Positions 34,626 through 43,768 of a stretch of 64,000 nt of DNA are shown here, in pieces. A program made the position numbers and the translations under genes. Origin of the DNA: Pedobacter hiemivivus. GTDB lineage: Bacteria > Bacteroidota > Bacteroidia > Sphingobacteriales > Sphingobacteriaceae. The stretch lies in contig NZ_SJSM01000022.1 of assembly GCF_004331685.1 (NCBI RefSeq), forward strand, positions 19,137-83,136, given 5' to 3'. Numbering within the stretch: position 1 is the stretch's first letter; every line of letters starts with the position of its first letter. The notes under the pieces were generated by a model. The model saw only the letters and a list, made by a program, of their open reading frames with translations. It had not been told where the DNA came from and did no database searches.

Positions 34626-36059
34626 ATGAAATCTAAATATTTATTAATCCTATTGATCCTGATCTCATTTAGTGGATGTAAGGATTATCTGGACATTGTG
34701 CCAAAAGGAAAACTGATTCCTACCACGGTAGAGGATTATGAAAACATGCTAAACGATATGACCGTTGTTAGTTATGGCGATTATTTTAATGACTTGCTGA
34801 CTGATGATGTTTTTTTTCCTGAAGAGAATCCTGGAGCGCTTTTCAGCAGACAGCCCTTGCACGCCAGAAGGATATATACTTTTAAAAAGCAAGTTTTTGA
34901 CCCGGGATCCAATGACTTTTTATGGACCGAAACTTATAAACGTATCTTCTATTTTAATAGTGTAGCTAATGACATTATGAAGGCGGTTGATGGAACTGAA
35001 AGCAATAAAAAAAGTGTAAGAGCAGAGGCGCTATTCGGAAGGGCTTTGGAACATTTACTGCTGGTAAATGTATATGCTAGGCATTATGATCCTGCAACTG
35101 CAGCTACTGATCCTGGTGTGCCATTGGTGTTGGTTGCCGATATTAGTGCAAAGCACCGCCGGAATACCGTAAAAGAGGTATACGACCAGATTATTCTGGA
35201 TCTGGAAGAAGCCGTTAAATCACTGCCGGCAAACAGCAAGATTACCAAATTTAGAACCAATAAAGCGGCCGGCTATGCCTTGTTAAGTCGTGTGTATTTG
35301 TACATGGGTGATTATGCCAAAGCGCTTGATTATGCCAATCAGACCCTGGCCTTGTACAGTACATTGGTGGATATGAATACTTTTAAAATAGTTACTCCGG
35401 GGCCCTTTCCTAATGTTCCCGGTTCTCCGGTAGGCTGGACAGATATTCCAGATGGAAAAAAACATCCTGAAGCTATTGTTGCCCGCCATTTTTTGCGCCC
35501 TTTTGGTTTAGGAAATGTGGCTTGTGCATCGCCAGAGCTGTCGGCCTTATTTGATAACAATGATCAGCGATGGACACTATATTATGCCAATGCCTGGCCA
35601 CCATTACCGCCGCCTGTAGATTACTGGACCCGCTATAAGGTAAGAATTTACTTACGTGGTGATTACTATAACAATGCTTTGGGCACGCCAGAGGTTTACC
35701 TTACCCGTGCCGAATGTAAAGCCAGGGCAAATGACAAGCAGGGCGCATTGGATGATGTAAATAAGCTAAGAAAGAATAGGATTGTACCTGCAGCTTACAG
35801 GGACTTTACGTTGGCTGATTTTAACAATGATCAGGAAAAGGTATTGCGGTTTGTGTTGGACGAAAGACGTAGGGAACTGGCTTTTATGGGGACAAGGGTA
35901 GCCGATTTAAAACGGTTAAACAAAGATCCAAAGTTCGCTAAGGTGATCAGACATACTGCAGAAGGGAAGGAATACGTTTTACAACCAAATACTGATGATT
36001 ATTTGCGTCAGATTTATCCTGATGCTGCTAAGTTTAACCCAGATTGGGTACTTAATTAA
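34626..36059 (+). CDS. SusD/RagB-family nutrient-binding lipoprotein
   Basis: 477 residues. A lipoprotein signal ends in FSGC (Cys at about 18), giving a surface lipoprotein. The SusD fold is shown by the helical repeats (ALFGRALEHLLLVNVYARHY, about 136-155; KAAGYALLSRVYLYMGDYAK, about 214-233) and the C-terminal RagB motif (VLDERRRELAFMGTRVADLK, about 417-436). It caps the SusC barrel and captures the ligand. The start lies 11 bp after the SusC stop. Confidence 0.94.
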   Translation: MKSKYLLILLILISFSGCKDYLDIVPKGKLIPTTVEDYENMLNDMTVVSYGDYFNDLLTDDVFFPEENPGALFSRQPLHARRIYTFKKQVFDPGSNDFLWTETYKRIFYFNSVANDIMKAVDGTESNKKSVRAEALFGRALEHLLLVNVYARHYDPATAATDPGVPLVLVADISAKHRRNTVKEVYDQIILDLEEAVKSLPANSKITKFRTNKAAGYALLSRVYLYMGDYAKALDYANQTLALYSTLVDMNTFKIVTPGPFPNVPGSPVGWTDIPDGKKHPEAIVARHFLRPFGLGNVACASPELSALFDNNDQRWTLYYANAWPPLPPPVDYWTRYKVRIYLRGDYYNNALGTPEVYLTRAECKARANDKQGALDDVNKLRKNRIVPAAYRDFTLADFNNDQEKVLRFVLDERRRELAFMGTRVADLKRLNKDPKFAKVIRHTAEGKEYVLQPNTDDYLRQIYPDAAKFNPDWVLN

Positions 36060-36065
36060 TGATAT

Positions 36066-36128
36066 AGCGCCTGTGTCATCGTGTAATCTTTTAAATTCCC
36101 CTAAGATGTTGATGCAGGCGCTTTCTAA
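36066..36128 (+). terminator. Possible terminator after SusCD
   Basis: AGCGCCTG (36066-36073) pairs with CAGGCGCT (36115-36122), with further pairing of CATC and GATG inside, followed by TTCT. The long loop and weak T tract make it a partial terminator at best, so the peptidase may still be co-transcribed. Confidence 0.4.
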
Positions 36129-36160
36129 CCTAAAAATTCAATTTAAAAAACACTAAAAAA

Positions 36161-38971
36161 ATGAAATCAATTTTAGCACTGCTACTCATCACCATGAGTG
36201 GCCTGGGCACTTATGCTCAAATTAAACCTGACGCAGCACTGCCTACAGACCCGAAACTTAGGGTTGGAAAGTTGCCAAATGGCTTAACGTATTACATCCG
36301 TCATAATAATTTTCCTAAGGGACTTGCTGACTTTCAAATCTTCCATGCTGTTGGGGCCATGCAGGAAGAAGACAATCAGAATGGACTGGCTCACTTTTTA
36401 GAGCATCAGGCTTTTAAAGGATTGGCACATTTTCCCGGTAAATCCATGACCAACTACATGGAGAAAATAGGGGTGAAGTTTGGAGAAAACCTGAATGCTG
36501 CTACGACCACTGATTATACTCGCTATATGATTAACCAGGTGCCGATTAGCCGACAAGGAATTATTGATACTTGTTTGCTGGTCTTGTCTGACTGGTCGGG
36601 TTCTATTACCGCCAATAAGGAAGCCGTAGATTCTGAACGTGGTGTAATTAAGGAAGAATGGCGGATGCGTGGTGGGGTAGATTACCGCATCAATCAGGGC
36701 CTTTCTCCCTACTTTTTTAAAGGTTCAAAGTATGCGATCAGAAATGTAATTGGTGACATGAAGATCATTGAAAGCTTTAAACAACAGGAGCTGTTGGACT
36801 TTTACCACAAATGGTACAGACCAGATTTGCAGGCAGTAGCCATTGTAGGTGATTTTGATGTGGACGCCATGGAGGCTGCTGTTAAAAAGCTGTTCTCGAA
36901 ATTGCCAAAAGCAGTAAACCCTACAGCGAAAACTGCTTATCCATTGCCTGATAACAAGGAATTGATTTACGGAACATACAGCGATAAAGAGGCCTCGTCA
37001 TCATCCATAAGCTTAATGGTTAAACATCCACAGCAAAAATGGGCGGACAGACAAAAACCAAGTACTTACACATTGGGGTACCAGTATGCCATCATTACCT
37101 CAATGATGAACAGTCGCTGGGAAGAACTATCCCATAAAAAGGATTTTGCAATTAAAGGGTTGCAGTATGGTTTTGGCTCTTTTGTAGCGGATAAGGATGT
37201 TTTTAGCGTGTCTGCAGATGTTAAACCGGGGGTAGCCAACATTATGCCTGCATTTGACATGATGCTATCGGAAACGGAACGATTTAAAAGATATGGCTTT
37301 ACAAAAGGGGAATTGGACTTGGTGAAGGCCAATTTTAAACGCAGACTAGAACGCTCGTATTTGGAAAGAGATAAGAAACCGAACAACAACTTTATAGAAA
37401 GTTATATGAATAACTTTTTGGAGAATACGCCGATGATCAGTGCTGAGGTGTCCTATAAGTTATTTACCCAGGTGTTGGATAATTTTACCCTGGCACAGGC
37501 TAATGCGATGTTGAAGGGCCTCTTTACAGCGCAGAATGTGATTGCAACTGTAGTGACTTCGACTGAAGATGCGGCAGGTATTCCTTCGCGCGAGCTGGTT
37601 GTTAAAAAGCTTGCTGGTATGTCGGCCTTGCCTGTTGAAATTTATAAAGATAAAGCGCTGGTTAAGTTAGAGCCGAAAACGGCCCCAAAACCGGGTAAAG
37701 TCATCAGCGAGCAAAAGGTTGACTTTGGCGCTACTTTATGGACTTTAGCTAACGGTGCAAAAGTATACTTGTTGCCAACGCCACATAAAAAGGATGAGTT
37801 GATGATGACGGCCTATAGTAAAGGTGGCCATTCTGTAATGAATGATAAAGACTACTTCTCGGCAAGGTTGCTGACTTCGGCCATGCTGACTTCGGGAGTA
37901 GGTAATTTGAGTTCGACAGAGCTGAGCAATGCTTTAGCTGGTAAAATTGTATATGTAACTCCTTTTTTATCGGAGTTGTCGGAGAGCATTGATTGTTCAA
38001 CTACGCCGTCGGATGCAGAAACGATGTTGAAATTGGTTTATATGTATTTTACAGAGCCGCGCTTTGATGAAGCTGCGTTTAAAATGGATATGAAAAAGAC
38101 GAAAGAGAACCTTGTCTCCCGTAAAAAGAATCCGTTTTCTGCTTTGCAGGATAGTGTGACTTACATTAGAAGCAATCATCATTATAGGTCGAGCAATTTG
38201 ATTTTGGATGCCAATGATATTGATAAAGTAGATTTTAGCAAGATGAAAGACATTCATAAGCAAGCCTTTGGTAATCCTGCAGATTTTGTTTTCGTTTTCA
38301 CTGGAGCAATTGACCTGGTTAAGGTAAAACCTATGATTGAGGAGTATGTTGGCGGTCTTAGTGCCACACATCGTAAAGATGAATGGCGTGATGTAGGTAA
38401 AAGGAGTCCTAAAGGACCTGTGAGCATTGAAATTAAGCAGAAAATGGAAACGCCAAAGTCGACCACCTTTATTGAGTATACGCGTGAGGCTCCATATTCT
38501 TTTAGGCGCGCAATAACGATGCAGCTTTTGCAGGGTATTATAGATATCCGTTTTAACAAATTGCTTAGGGATGAACGTTCTGGAGTTTATTCGACGATGT
38601 CTGAAGCTTCTATAGTGCAGGACCCACTTTCCAAATTGCAGCTGATTGTATCTTTTGAGACAGATCCTAAGTTAATGGATGAGCTGACTAAAGTGGTTCA
38701 TCAGGAGTTGAAAAGGTTATCGGTTGAAGGCGTAGATGCTGCAGATCTTGCCAAAGGTCGTGAGTTTATGAATAAAAGCCGGATACAGCGGGCAACAAAT
38801 AATGGCTACTGGCACCATATTTTGTACACTTATGCGACCAAGAACGGTGTAAATAATGACAAGGACGCGGAGAAGGTATTGAATGAAATAGATGCGAAGG
38901 AAGTGAAGGCGATTTTAACAGAGATATTGGAGCCTAATAATGTGGTTACGGTAACGATGAGGCCTGAATAG
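36161..38971 (+). CDS. M16-family (insulinase/pitrilysin) zinc metallopeptidase
   Basis: 936 residues with a signal peptide (about 1-19), so periplasmic or outer-membrane facing. The inverted zinc motif HFLEH is at 78-82, with the third ligand in SERGVIKEEW (about 158-167). It has the two-lobed M16 arrangement, with an inactive C-terminal half starting at about 525. The residues after HFLEH are QAFKGLAHFP, close to the usual MAFNGT. It would cut peptides brought in by the preceding SusCD pair. Both functional motifs look intact. Confidence 0.93.
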   Translation: MKSILALLLITMSGLGTYAQIKPDAALPTDPKLRVGKLPNGLTYYIRHNNFPKGLADFQIFHAVGAMQEEDNQNGLAHFLEHQAFKGLAHFPGKSMTNYMEKIGVKFGENLNAATTTDYTRYMINQVPISRQGIIDTCLLVLSDWSGSITANKEAVDSERGVIKEEWRMRGGVDYRINQGLSPYFFKGSKYAIRNVIGDMKIIESFKQQELLDFYHKWYRPDLQAVAIVGDFDVDAMEAAVKKLFSKLPKAVNPTAKTAYPLPDNKELIYGTYSDKEASSSSISLMVKHPQQKWADRQKPSTYTLGYQYAIITSMMNSRWEELSHKKDFAIKGLQYGFGSFVADKDVFSVSADVKPGVANIMPAFDMMLSETERFKRYGFTKGELDLVKANFKRRLERSYLERDKKPNNNFIESYMNNFLENTPMISAEVSYKLFTQVLDNFTLAQANAMLKGLFTAQNVIATVVTSTEDAAGIPSRELVVKKLAGMSALPVEIYKDKALVKLEPKTAPKPGKVISEQKVDFGATLWTLANGAKVYLLPTPHKKDELMMTAYSKGGHSVMNDKDYFSARLLTSAMLTSGVGNLSSTELSNALAGKIVYVTPFLSELSESIDCSTTPSDAETMLKLVYMYFTEPRFDEAAFKMDMKKTKENLVSRKKNPFSALQDSVTYIRSNHHYRSSNLILDANDIDKVDFSKMKDIHKQAFGNPADFVFVFTGAIDLVKVKPMIEEYVGGLSATHRKDEWRDVGKRSPKGPVSIEIKQKMETPKSTTFIEYTREAPYSFRRAITMQLLQGIIDIRFNKLLRDERSGVYSTMSEASIVQDPLSKLQLIVSFETDPKLMDELTKVVHQELKRLSVEGVDAADLAKGREFMNKSRIQRATNNGYWHHILYTYATKNGVNNDKDAEKVLNEIDAKEVKAILTEILEPNNVVTVTMRPE

Positions 38972-38994
38972 TATTTTTTTTGACGATAGCGTAC

Positions 38995-39029
38995 AAAAAA
39001 GGTGTATCATAATGATACACCTTTTTTTT
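38995..39029. terminator. Bidirectional intrinsic terminator between convergent genes
   Basis: GGTGTATCA (39001-39009) pairs with TGATACACC (39013-39021), flanked by A6 on the left and T8 on the right, giving T tracts on both strands. It ends the peptidase gene and the convergent anti-sigma-like gene. Confidence 0.88.
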
Positions 39030-39032
39030 CTT

Positions 39033-39530
39033 TTACTTTTTCTGAATGTTTTTCAGTTCTTGTTTTAACTCTTGGATTTCCTGTTTCACTTGCCTGGTTT
39101 CCAGGTAATAGTAAATGGCAAAGGCCAGGAATATTTTCCCTAGTACAAAAATTGCCCCGAGTACCCAGCGCCACAATTTATGAACGCGCATGTGGCTAGA
39201 TGGGCCCTGCACTTCAACAAATTCTCCGGCATTTTCTTTTTTATCATTGCCATTAATTGAAGGTGCCTTGGTTATTTTTAAACCAGTAAAATTTTGCCTC
39301 CTGGTAATTTCATTAATCTCAGTTTCTATTTTGCTCCAGGTTTCCGGTGGTGGAGTGATCGCTCCATGTTGTGCAATCCGCTCCAGATCTTCTTCTAGTT
39401 GCGTCAAAGCATCCTGTAGTTGTGGATGTCTGTCTTTTAACATCAACAATTCACTGATTTCCTTTTCGGAGGCCGAACCCAATAAATAGGCCTCCAGGGC
39501 TCCACTTTCTATATATTCGTTAATTTCCAC
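39033..39530 (-). CDS. Anti-sigma-factor-like membrane protein without a sigma partner nearby
   Basis: 165 residues. The N-terminus (IESGALEAYLLGSASEKEI, about 7-25) matches the anti-sigma (RskA-like) N-terminal domain of Bacteroidota. A single membrane helix (about 118-142) is followed by a short coiled coil (VKQEIQELKQELKNIQKK). The large periplasmic RskA domain is missing, so this is a shortened form. No sigma gene is adjacent. It could be an inhibitor with a distant partner or a diverged scaffold. Confidence 0.75.
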   Translation of the reverse strand: MEINEYIESGALEAYLLGSASEKEISELLMLKDRHPQLQDALTQLEEDLERIAQHGAITPPPETWSKIETEINEITRRQNFTGLKITKAPSINGNDKKENAGEFVEVQGPSSHMRVHKLWRWVLGAIFVLGKIFLAFAIYYYLETRQVKQEIQELKQELKNIQKK

Positions 39531-39675
39531 TGCCTGTTTTGATTATTTGAAAGCCTGTCTTAAAGTTAACATGTTCAGAGATTTAGCGAGTAAGAATGGT
39601 TAATTTAAAACTAAAATATAGAATATTTATAATATTTTGCGTTTCTTTTTTTTTAATCGGTTTAAAAAGAAACAT

Positions 39676-39966
39676 TTAGGGTTGATGGAGCTGTAATTGT
39701 TTTTTTAACTCGTGGATTTCATGTTGCATCAGGCTAACCTTTTCGAGTAAATGCCTGATGGCATCAATGCCTTCTATATTGATCAGCAGATCATAGTGGA
39801 AGTGGATGTATCGGTCTATTTCTGTAAGTTGAGCGGTACTGATATACTTTTCTTCGCCAATGTTGGTTAGTATAATGATTCCCGATTCTTCGAGTGAACT
39901 GATAAAAGAAGGCTCGATATCGTATTTAATACAGTATTCGGTGATGGCAATTAGTTCTTTTTCCAT
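39676..39966 (-). CDS. cbpM: Chaperone modulator CbpM
   Basis: 96 residues, MerR-like winged-helix fold typical of CbpM (ITEYCIKYDIEPSFISSLEE at the start, a C-terminal helix LMQHEIHELKKQLQL). CbpM binds the J-domain of CbpA and restrains its co-chaperone activity. The gene starts 12 bp after the cbpA stop, the usual pair. Confidence 0.9.
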   Translation of the reverse strand: MEKELIAITEYCIKYDIEPSFISSLEESGIIILTNIGEEKYISTAQLTEIDRYIHFHYDLLINIEGIDAIRHLLEKVSLMQHEIHELKKQLQLHQP

Positions 39967-39977
39967 GGTTCCAGATT

Positions 39978-40901
39978 TTAAGCAAGGTTTTGTAACTCCT
40001 CAAATAACTCTTTTTGTCTATCGGTAAGTGCTGTAGGTATTTTTACAATGTAGCTGACAAACAGGTTGCCAAAATTGCCCTCCTTTTTGTAAAGGGGGAA
40101 ACCCTTGTTTTTTAGCCTTACTTTAGTGCCATTTTGGGTACCCGCTGCAACTTTTAGTTTTACTTTACCATCAAGGGTGTCGACCATTACCTCGCCACCT
40201 AGGACCGCCGTATACAGGTCAATTTCTTTATTGATATAAATATCGTCGTTTAATCTTTTAAAAACCGGGTGCTCGGTTACGTTAATCGTAATGTATAGAT
40301 CGCCATTTGGACCGCCATTGGTACCAGGACCGCCCTGACCTTTTAATTTGATGACTTGTCCATCTGCAATACCCGCAGGGATGGTGATGCGTAGGGTTTT
40401 ATCATTTACCGTTATGGTTTGTTTATGGGTTTTGTAGGCATCCAATAAATTGAGTTTTAACTCGGCCTGATAGTCATGTCCTTTGTACTTTACCTGACTG
40501 CGGCCTTGCCTGCCAGTTGCGCCACCAAACATGGATTCGAAAAAATCAGAGAAATCGCCACTACCAAAATCTTCAGCAGTATAGCCGCCAGCAGAAGATC
40601 TCCCATAAGGATTTCCAGAGCCTTGATAGGCTTGTTGTCTTCCTCGCGATTGCTTAGCCTGCTCAAATTGGTCAGCATTTTTCCAATGCTCCCCATATTC
40701 GTCATATTTTTTACGCTTTTCGGGATCACTTAGAGCTTCATTCGCCTCATTGATCTGTTGAAATAGTTTATTCGCCTCTTTATCATTTGGATTTAGATCA
40801 GGATGATATTTCCTGGCGAGTTTTCTATAGGCTTTTTTAATGTCCTCTGGAGAGGCAGTTTTGTTAACGCCAAGAATTTTATAATAATCGATGAATGCCA
40901 T
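39978..40901 (-). CDS. cbpA: DnaJ-family co-chaperone CbpA
   Basis: 307 residues. The J-domain is at about 4-70 with the HPD motif (KYHPDLNPND) that stimulates DnaK ATPase. A glycine/arginine-rich linker (about 82-130) follows, then two C-terminal peptide-binding beta domains (about 140-300). The cysteine zinc-finger region of true DnaJ is absent, which points to CbpA. It is followed by its modulator cbpM. Confidence 0.93.
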   Translation of the reverse strand: MAFIDYYKILGVNKTASPEDIKKAYRKLARKYHPDLNPNDKEANKLFQQINEANEALSDPEKRKKYDEYGEHWKNADQFEQAKQSRGRQQAYQGSGNPYGRSSAGGYTAEDFGSGDFSDFFESMFGGATGRQGRSQVKYKGHDYQAELKLNLLDAYKTHKQTITVNDKTLRITIPAGIADGQVIKLKGQGGPGTNGGPNGDLYITINVTEHPVFKRLNDDIYINKEIDLYTAVLGGEVMVDTLDGKVKLKVAAGTQNGTKVRLKNKGFPLYKKEGNFGNLFVSYIVKIPTALTDRQKELFEELQNLA

Positions 40902-40979
40902 GTATGTCTTTGCTATTACAATTTAATAACAAAGTAAAATATAAAATGATTGCTTATACTAATAATAAGCTAATAATCA

Positions 40980-42251
40980 TTACGACATCTGAGGTTTTGG
41001 CTTTGACTTTCCGATTTTCTTAATGTAGGTGTCCAGAAAATGATCGATGCCTGTTGTGGCATAGCCCAAAAGTCTTGAATTTTCACCAAGCTCGGAAGAG
41101 ACAATTGTTGTTCGCTCCCTGATCTGGGTCATGCAATAGGTATTGATGGCTTGTTGCATCGGCAGGGTAATGTATTGCTTCGCTTCGGCAATTTTTCCGC
41201 TTAAAATGATCAGTTCGGGGTTGAAGAGCTGGATCAGCATAGCGATTCCTTTTCCCATATGCGTGCCAATATTGGAGAGCAGCTGAATGGCATATTGATC
41301 GCCTTTATTTGCTGCTTCGATGATGACAGCGGGTTCAATTCTTTGCAGTTCCTCTTTGCTGAGTTTGTTCAGCATCGAATTTTTGCCAGAGAGAATACCT
41401 TCTTTTGCCATTTCTGATAAAGCATTGCCTGAAGCGATGGTTTCCAGGCAGCCGTGTTTTCCGCAATAACACAAGGCTCCGTTCTCTACAAAGGGGATGT
41501 GTCCGAGTTCCCCCGAAAAACCACAGGCACCTTTTCTTAATTTTCCATCCATAATAATTCCTAGTCCAACACCCAGATCCATCAAGAGGATCAGGACGTT
41601 TTGCTTGCCTTTTGCCATCCCATGTGTAAATTCTGCCATGGATGATCCGTTTACATCATTTTGGATCACAACAGGGAGTTTCAGCATTTTTTCAAATTCA
41701 GCTGTTAGGGAAGTGTCTGCTATATCGCTAAGAAAATAACTGTAGCTTTTGCCTTTTTCGGAATCAATCAGGCCCGGCATGCCTACGCTACAACCGATTA
41801 ACTGGTCGCTGGTGATGCCACAATCTTTTAAAATGTTCTGGATATGGCTGCTTAAAATATGGAAGAAATCGGATCCTGTGCTTTTTGAGATCGGCAAGGC
41901 AATGGTTTGAGCTTCGACAATGTAATTGTAATTATTGTCTACTATGGCTATTTTGGTGTGGAACAATGCGATATCAATACAGAGGATCAGAATTTTTTTA
42001 TCCTTTAAGCTATACAGATCGGGTTTTCTGCCACCAATAGACACGCCATAGCCTTTCTTTTCGACCCAGTCTTCGTCAATTAAACTGTTAATCAGTTTTA
42101 AAATACTAGGTGAACTCATGTTCATAGTATGACATAAAGTAGAAACTGAACATGGACCTGAATTAAAAAGATGTTTTACAAGCTGGTATTTATGGGTCAG
42201 CTGTTTATCATGCGTTGGTCCTGTTATGTTATTTAATAGACGAAGATTCAT
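40980..42251 (-). CDS. ROK-family transcriptional regulator (NagC/Mlc type)
   Basis: 423 residues. A winged HTH is at about 20-80 (STLCHTMNMSSPSILKLINS), then a sugar-kinase-like ROK domain (about 85-400) with LMDLGVGLGIIMDGK and the zinc/ROK signature GHIPFVENG-(x)-CYCGKHGCLE (about 245-270). It is divergent from the Gfo/Idh/MocA-DUF1080 cluster with 160 bp between them, where a perfect 9-bp inverted repeat lies. It probably represses that cluster and is released by a sugar or keto-sugar. Confidence 0.92.
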   Translation of the reverse strand: MNLRLLNNITGPTHDKQLTHKYQLVKHLFNSGPCSVSTLCHTMNMSSPSILKLINSLIDEDWVEKKGYGVSIGGRKPDLYSLKDKKILILCIDIALFHTKIAIVDNNYNYIVEAQTIALPISKSTGSDFFHILSSHIQNILKDCGITSDQLIGCSVGMPGLIDSEKGKSYSYFLSDIADTSLTAEFEKMLKLPVVIQNDVNGSSMAEFTHGMAKGKQNVLILLMDLGVGLGIIMDGKLRKGACGFSGELGHIPFVENGALCYCGKHGCLETIASGNALSEMAKEGILSGKNSMLNKLSKEELQRIEPAVIIEAANKGDQYAIQLLSNIGTHMGKGIAMLIQLFNPELIILSGKIAEAKQYITLPMQQAINTYCMTQIRERTTIVSSELGENSRLLGYATTGIDHFLDTYIKKIGKSKPKPQMS

Positions 42252-42299
42252 TAGTTTGATTGCTCTGCTTTGCTAAATGTAGGAAACTTATATTAAAAA

Positions 42300-42321
42300 A
42301 TAATAAAAGTATTTTTATTAT
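42300..42321. promoter_or_regulatory. Candidate ROK operator in the divergent promoter
   Basis: ATAATAAAA-GTAT-TTTTATTAT has perfect 9-bp arms. The A/T-rich palindrome resembles operators of NagC/Mlc-type regulators, and it lies 49 bp upstream of the ROK gene start and 91 bp upstream of the oxidoreductase start. Confidence 0.5.
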
Positions 42322-42411
42322 ATAAATAATTAACATATGTTTTGTGTTTTCGACAATTTCTCCCTAATATTAACCATGCAATTGTCTGATGTAATGAACG
42401 TTGGGGATGGC

Positions 42412-43719
42412 ATGAAGATGAATTCAACACACATTGATATGAAACCGGAAGAACCACAACAACCAAACACAAGAAGAGATTTTATTAAAAAAGCTGCGGT
42501 AGGAGTAGCCGCATTTACCATTGTGCCCCGATATGTTTTGGGTGGACAAGGATTTATTGCTCCAAGTGATAAATTAACCAAAGCCGTTATAGGTGTTGGT
42601 GGGATGGGCAGGAACCATTTTCCATATGATGGAACTCAGGTAGTTGCCATCTGTGATGTCGATAAAAGACACATTGCCAAAGCATTACCCATGCTGGATA
42701 AAGGGGTTAAAACCTTTAGCGACTACAGGGAATTGATTAAGCTACCAGAAGTGGATATTGTACACATTGCCACGCCGCCACACTGGCACGGCATTATGGC
42801 TGTAGATGCAGCCAATGCGGGGAAGGATATTTGGTGTGAAAAACCAATGACCCATACCATAGGTGAAGGAAAAAGGGTGATGGAAGCTGTAAAACAAAAT
42901 GGCAGCATCTTTAGGTTAAATACCTGGTTCCGCTTTAAAGATAATTTTTACGGTTTAGGGACTACGGTTAAACCGGTTAAAAAACTAGTGGATAGCGGTT
43001 TGCTGGGCTGGCCTCTAAAGGTAACCGTAAGCAGACATACAGGCTATGACTGGAAGTTTTTCTGGGTAGGTAAAGACAATTTGCCACCTGAGCCGGTTCC
43101 GGCTGAGTTGGATTATGATTCGTGGTTAGGTCCGGCACCTTACAAACCATATAGTACACATCGTGTTCATTCCACTTTCCGTGGCTATTGGGATTATGAT
43201 GGTGGTGGTTTGAGTGATATGGGCCAACATTACCTGGATCCGATACAATACTTTTTAGGTAAAGATGATACCAATCCGATTTCTGTTGAAATCGATGCTC
43301 CTCAGCAACATACTGATGCAGTAGGGATTTGGAGAAGAATAACATATACTTATGCTGACGGTTGTCAGATTATTTTAGATGGCGAGGCTAAAGATGCCAA
43401 TGTGCCTTATATTGAAGGACCAAAAGGAAAGCTATACCCAGGTTTTAAATCAGATATTCCTGATTTGGATCGTAAACTAGCCGCTTTCCCTGATCCTGCT
43501 CCACAAATGACGGATTTCTCTGAAGCCGTTAGGACCAGGCAACAATTTGCTTTAAATGAGCAAAACGGACATCGTTCATGTAACATCATTAACATTGGAT
43601 TGGCTGCATTGCGTTTAGGAAGGAACTTGAAATTTGATCCGGTTAAGCAGGGATTTGTGGATGATGAAGGAGCAAACAGGTTGATCAACCCAGTAATGCG
43701 TGCACCATTTACCATCTAA
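42412..43719 (+). CDS. Tat-exported Gfo/Idh/MocA-family oxidoreductase
   Basis: 435 residues from the ATG at 42412; in-frame ATGs at 42337, 42376 and 42394 would give longer leaders. It has a twin-arginine signal (NTRRDFIKKAAVGVAAFTIV), so it is folded with its cofactor and exported to the periplasm. The Rossmann motif GVGGMGRNHF and the family lysine motif WCEKPMTHT are present. Enzymes of this family oxidise sugars or glycosides with tightly bound NAD(P). With the DUF1080 protein next to it, oxidation of a glycoside at C3 is likely. First gene of the cluster facing the ROK regulator. Confidence 0.92.
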   Translation: MKMNSTHIDMKPEEPQQPNTRRDFIKKAAVGVAAFTIVPRYVLGGQGFIAPSDKLTKAVIGVGGMGRNHFPYDGTQVVAICDVDKRHIAKALPMLDKGVKTFSDYRELIKLPEVDIVHIATPPHWHGIMAVDAANAGKDIWCEKPMTHTIGEGKRVMEAVKQNGSIFRLNTWFRFKDNFYGLGTTVKPVKKLVDSGLLGWPLKVTVSRHTGYDWKFFWVGKDNLPPEPVPAELDYDSWLGPAPYKPYSTHRVHSTFRGYWDYDGGGLSDMGQHYLDPIQYFLGKDDTNPISVEIDAPQQHTDAVGIWRRITYTYADGCQIILDGEAKDANVPYIEGPKGKLYPGFKSDIPDLDRKLAAFPDPAPQMTDFSEAVRTRQQFALNEQNGHRSCNIINIGLAALRLGRNLKFDPVKQGFVDDEGANRLINPVMRAPFTI

Positions 43720-43768
43720 TCATTTTCATCCTTAAAATAATTTAAACGAACATTTTACTCATACTATA

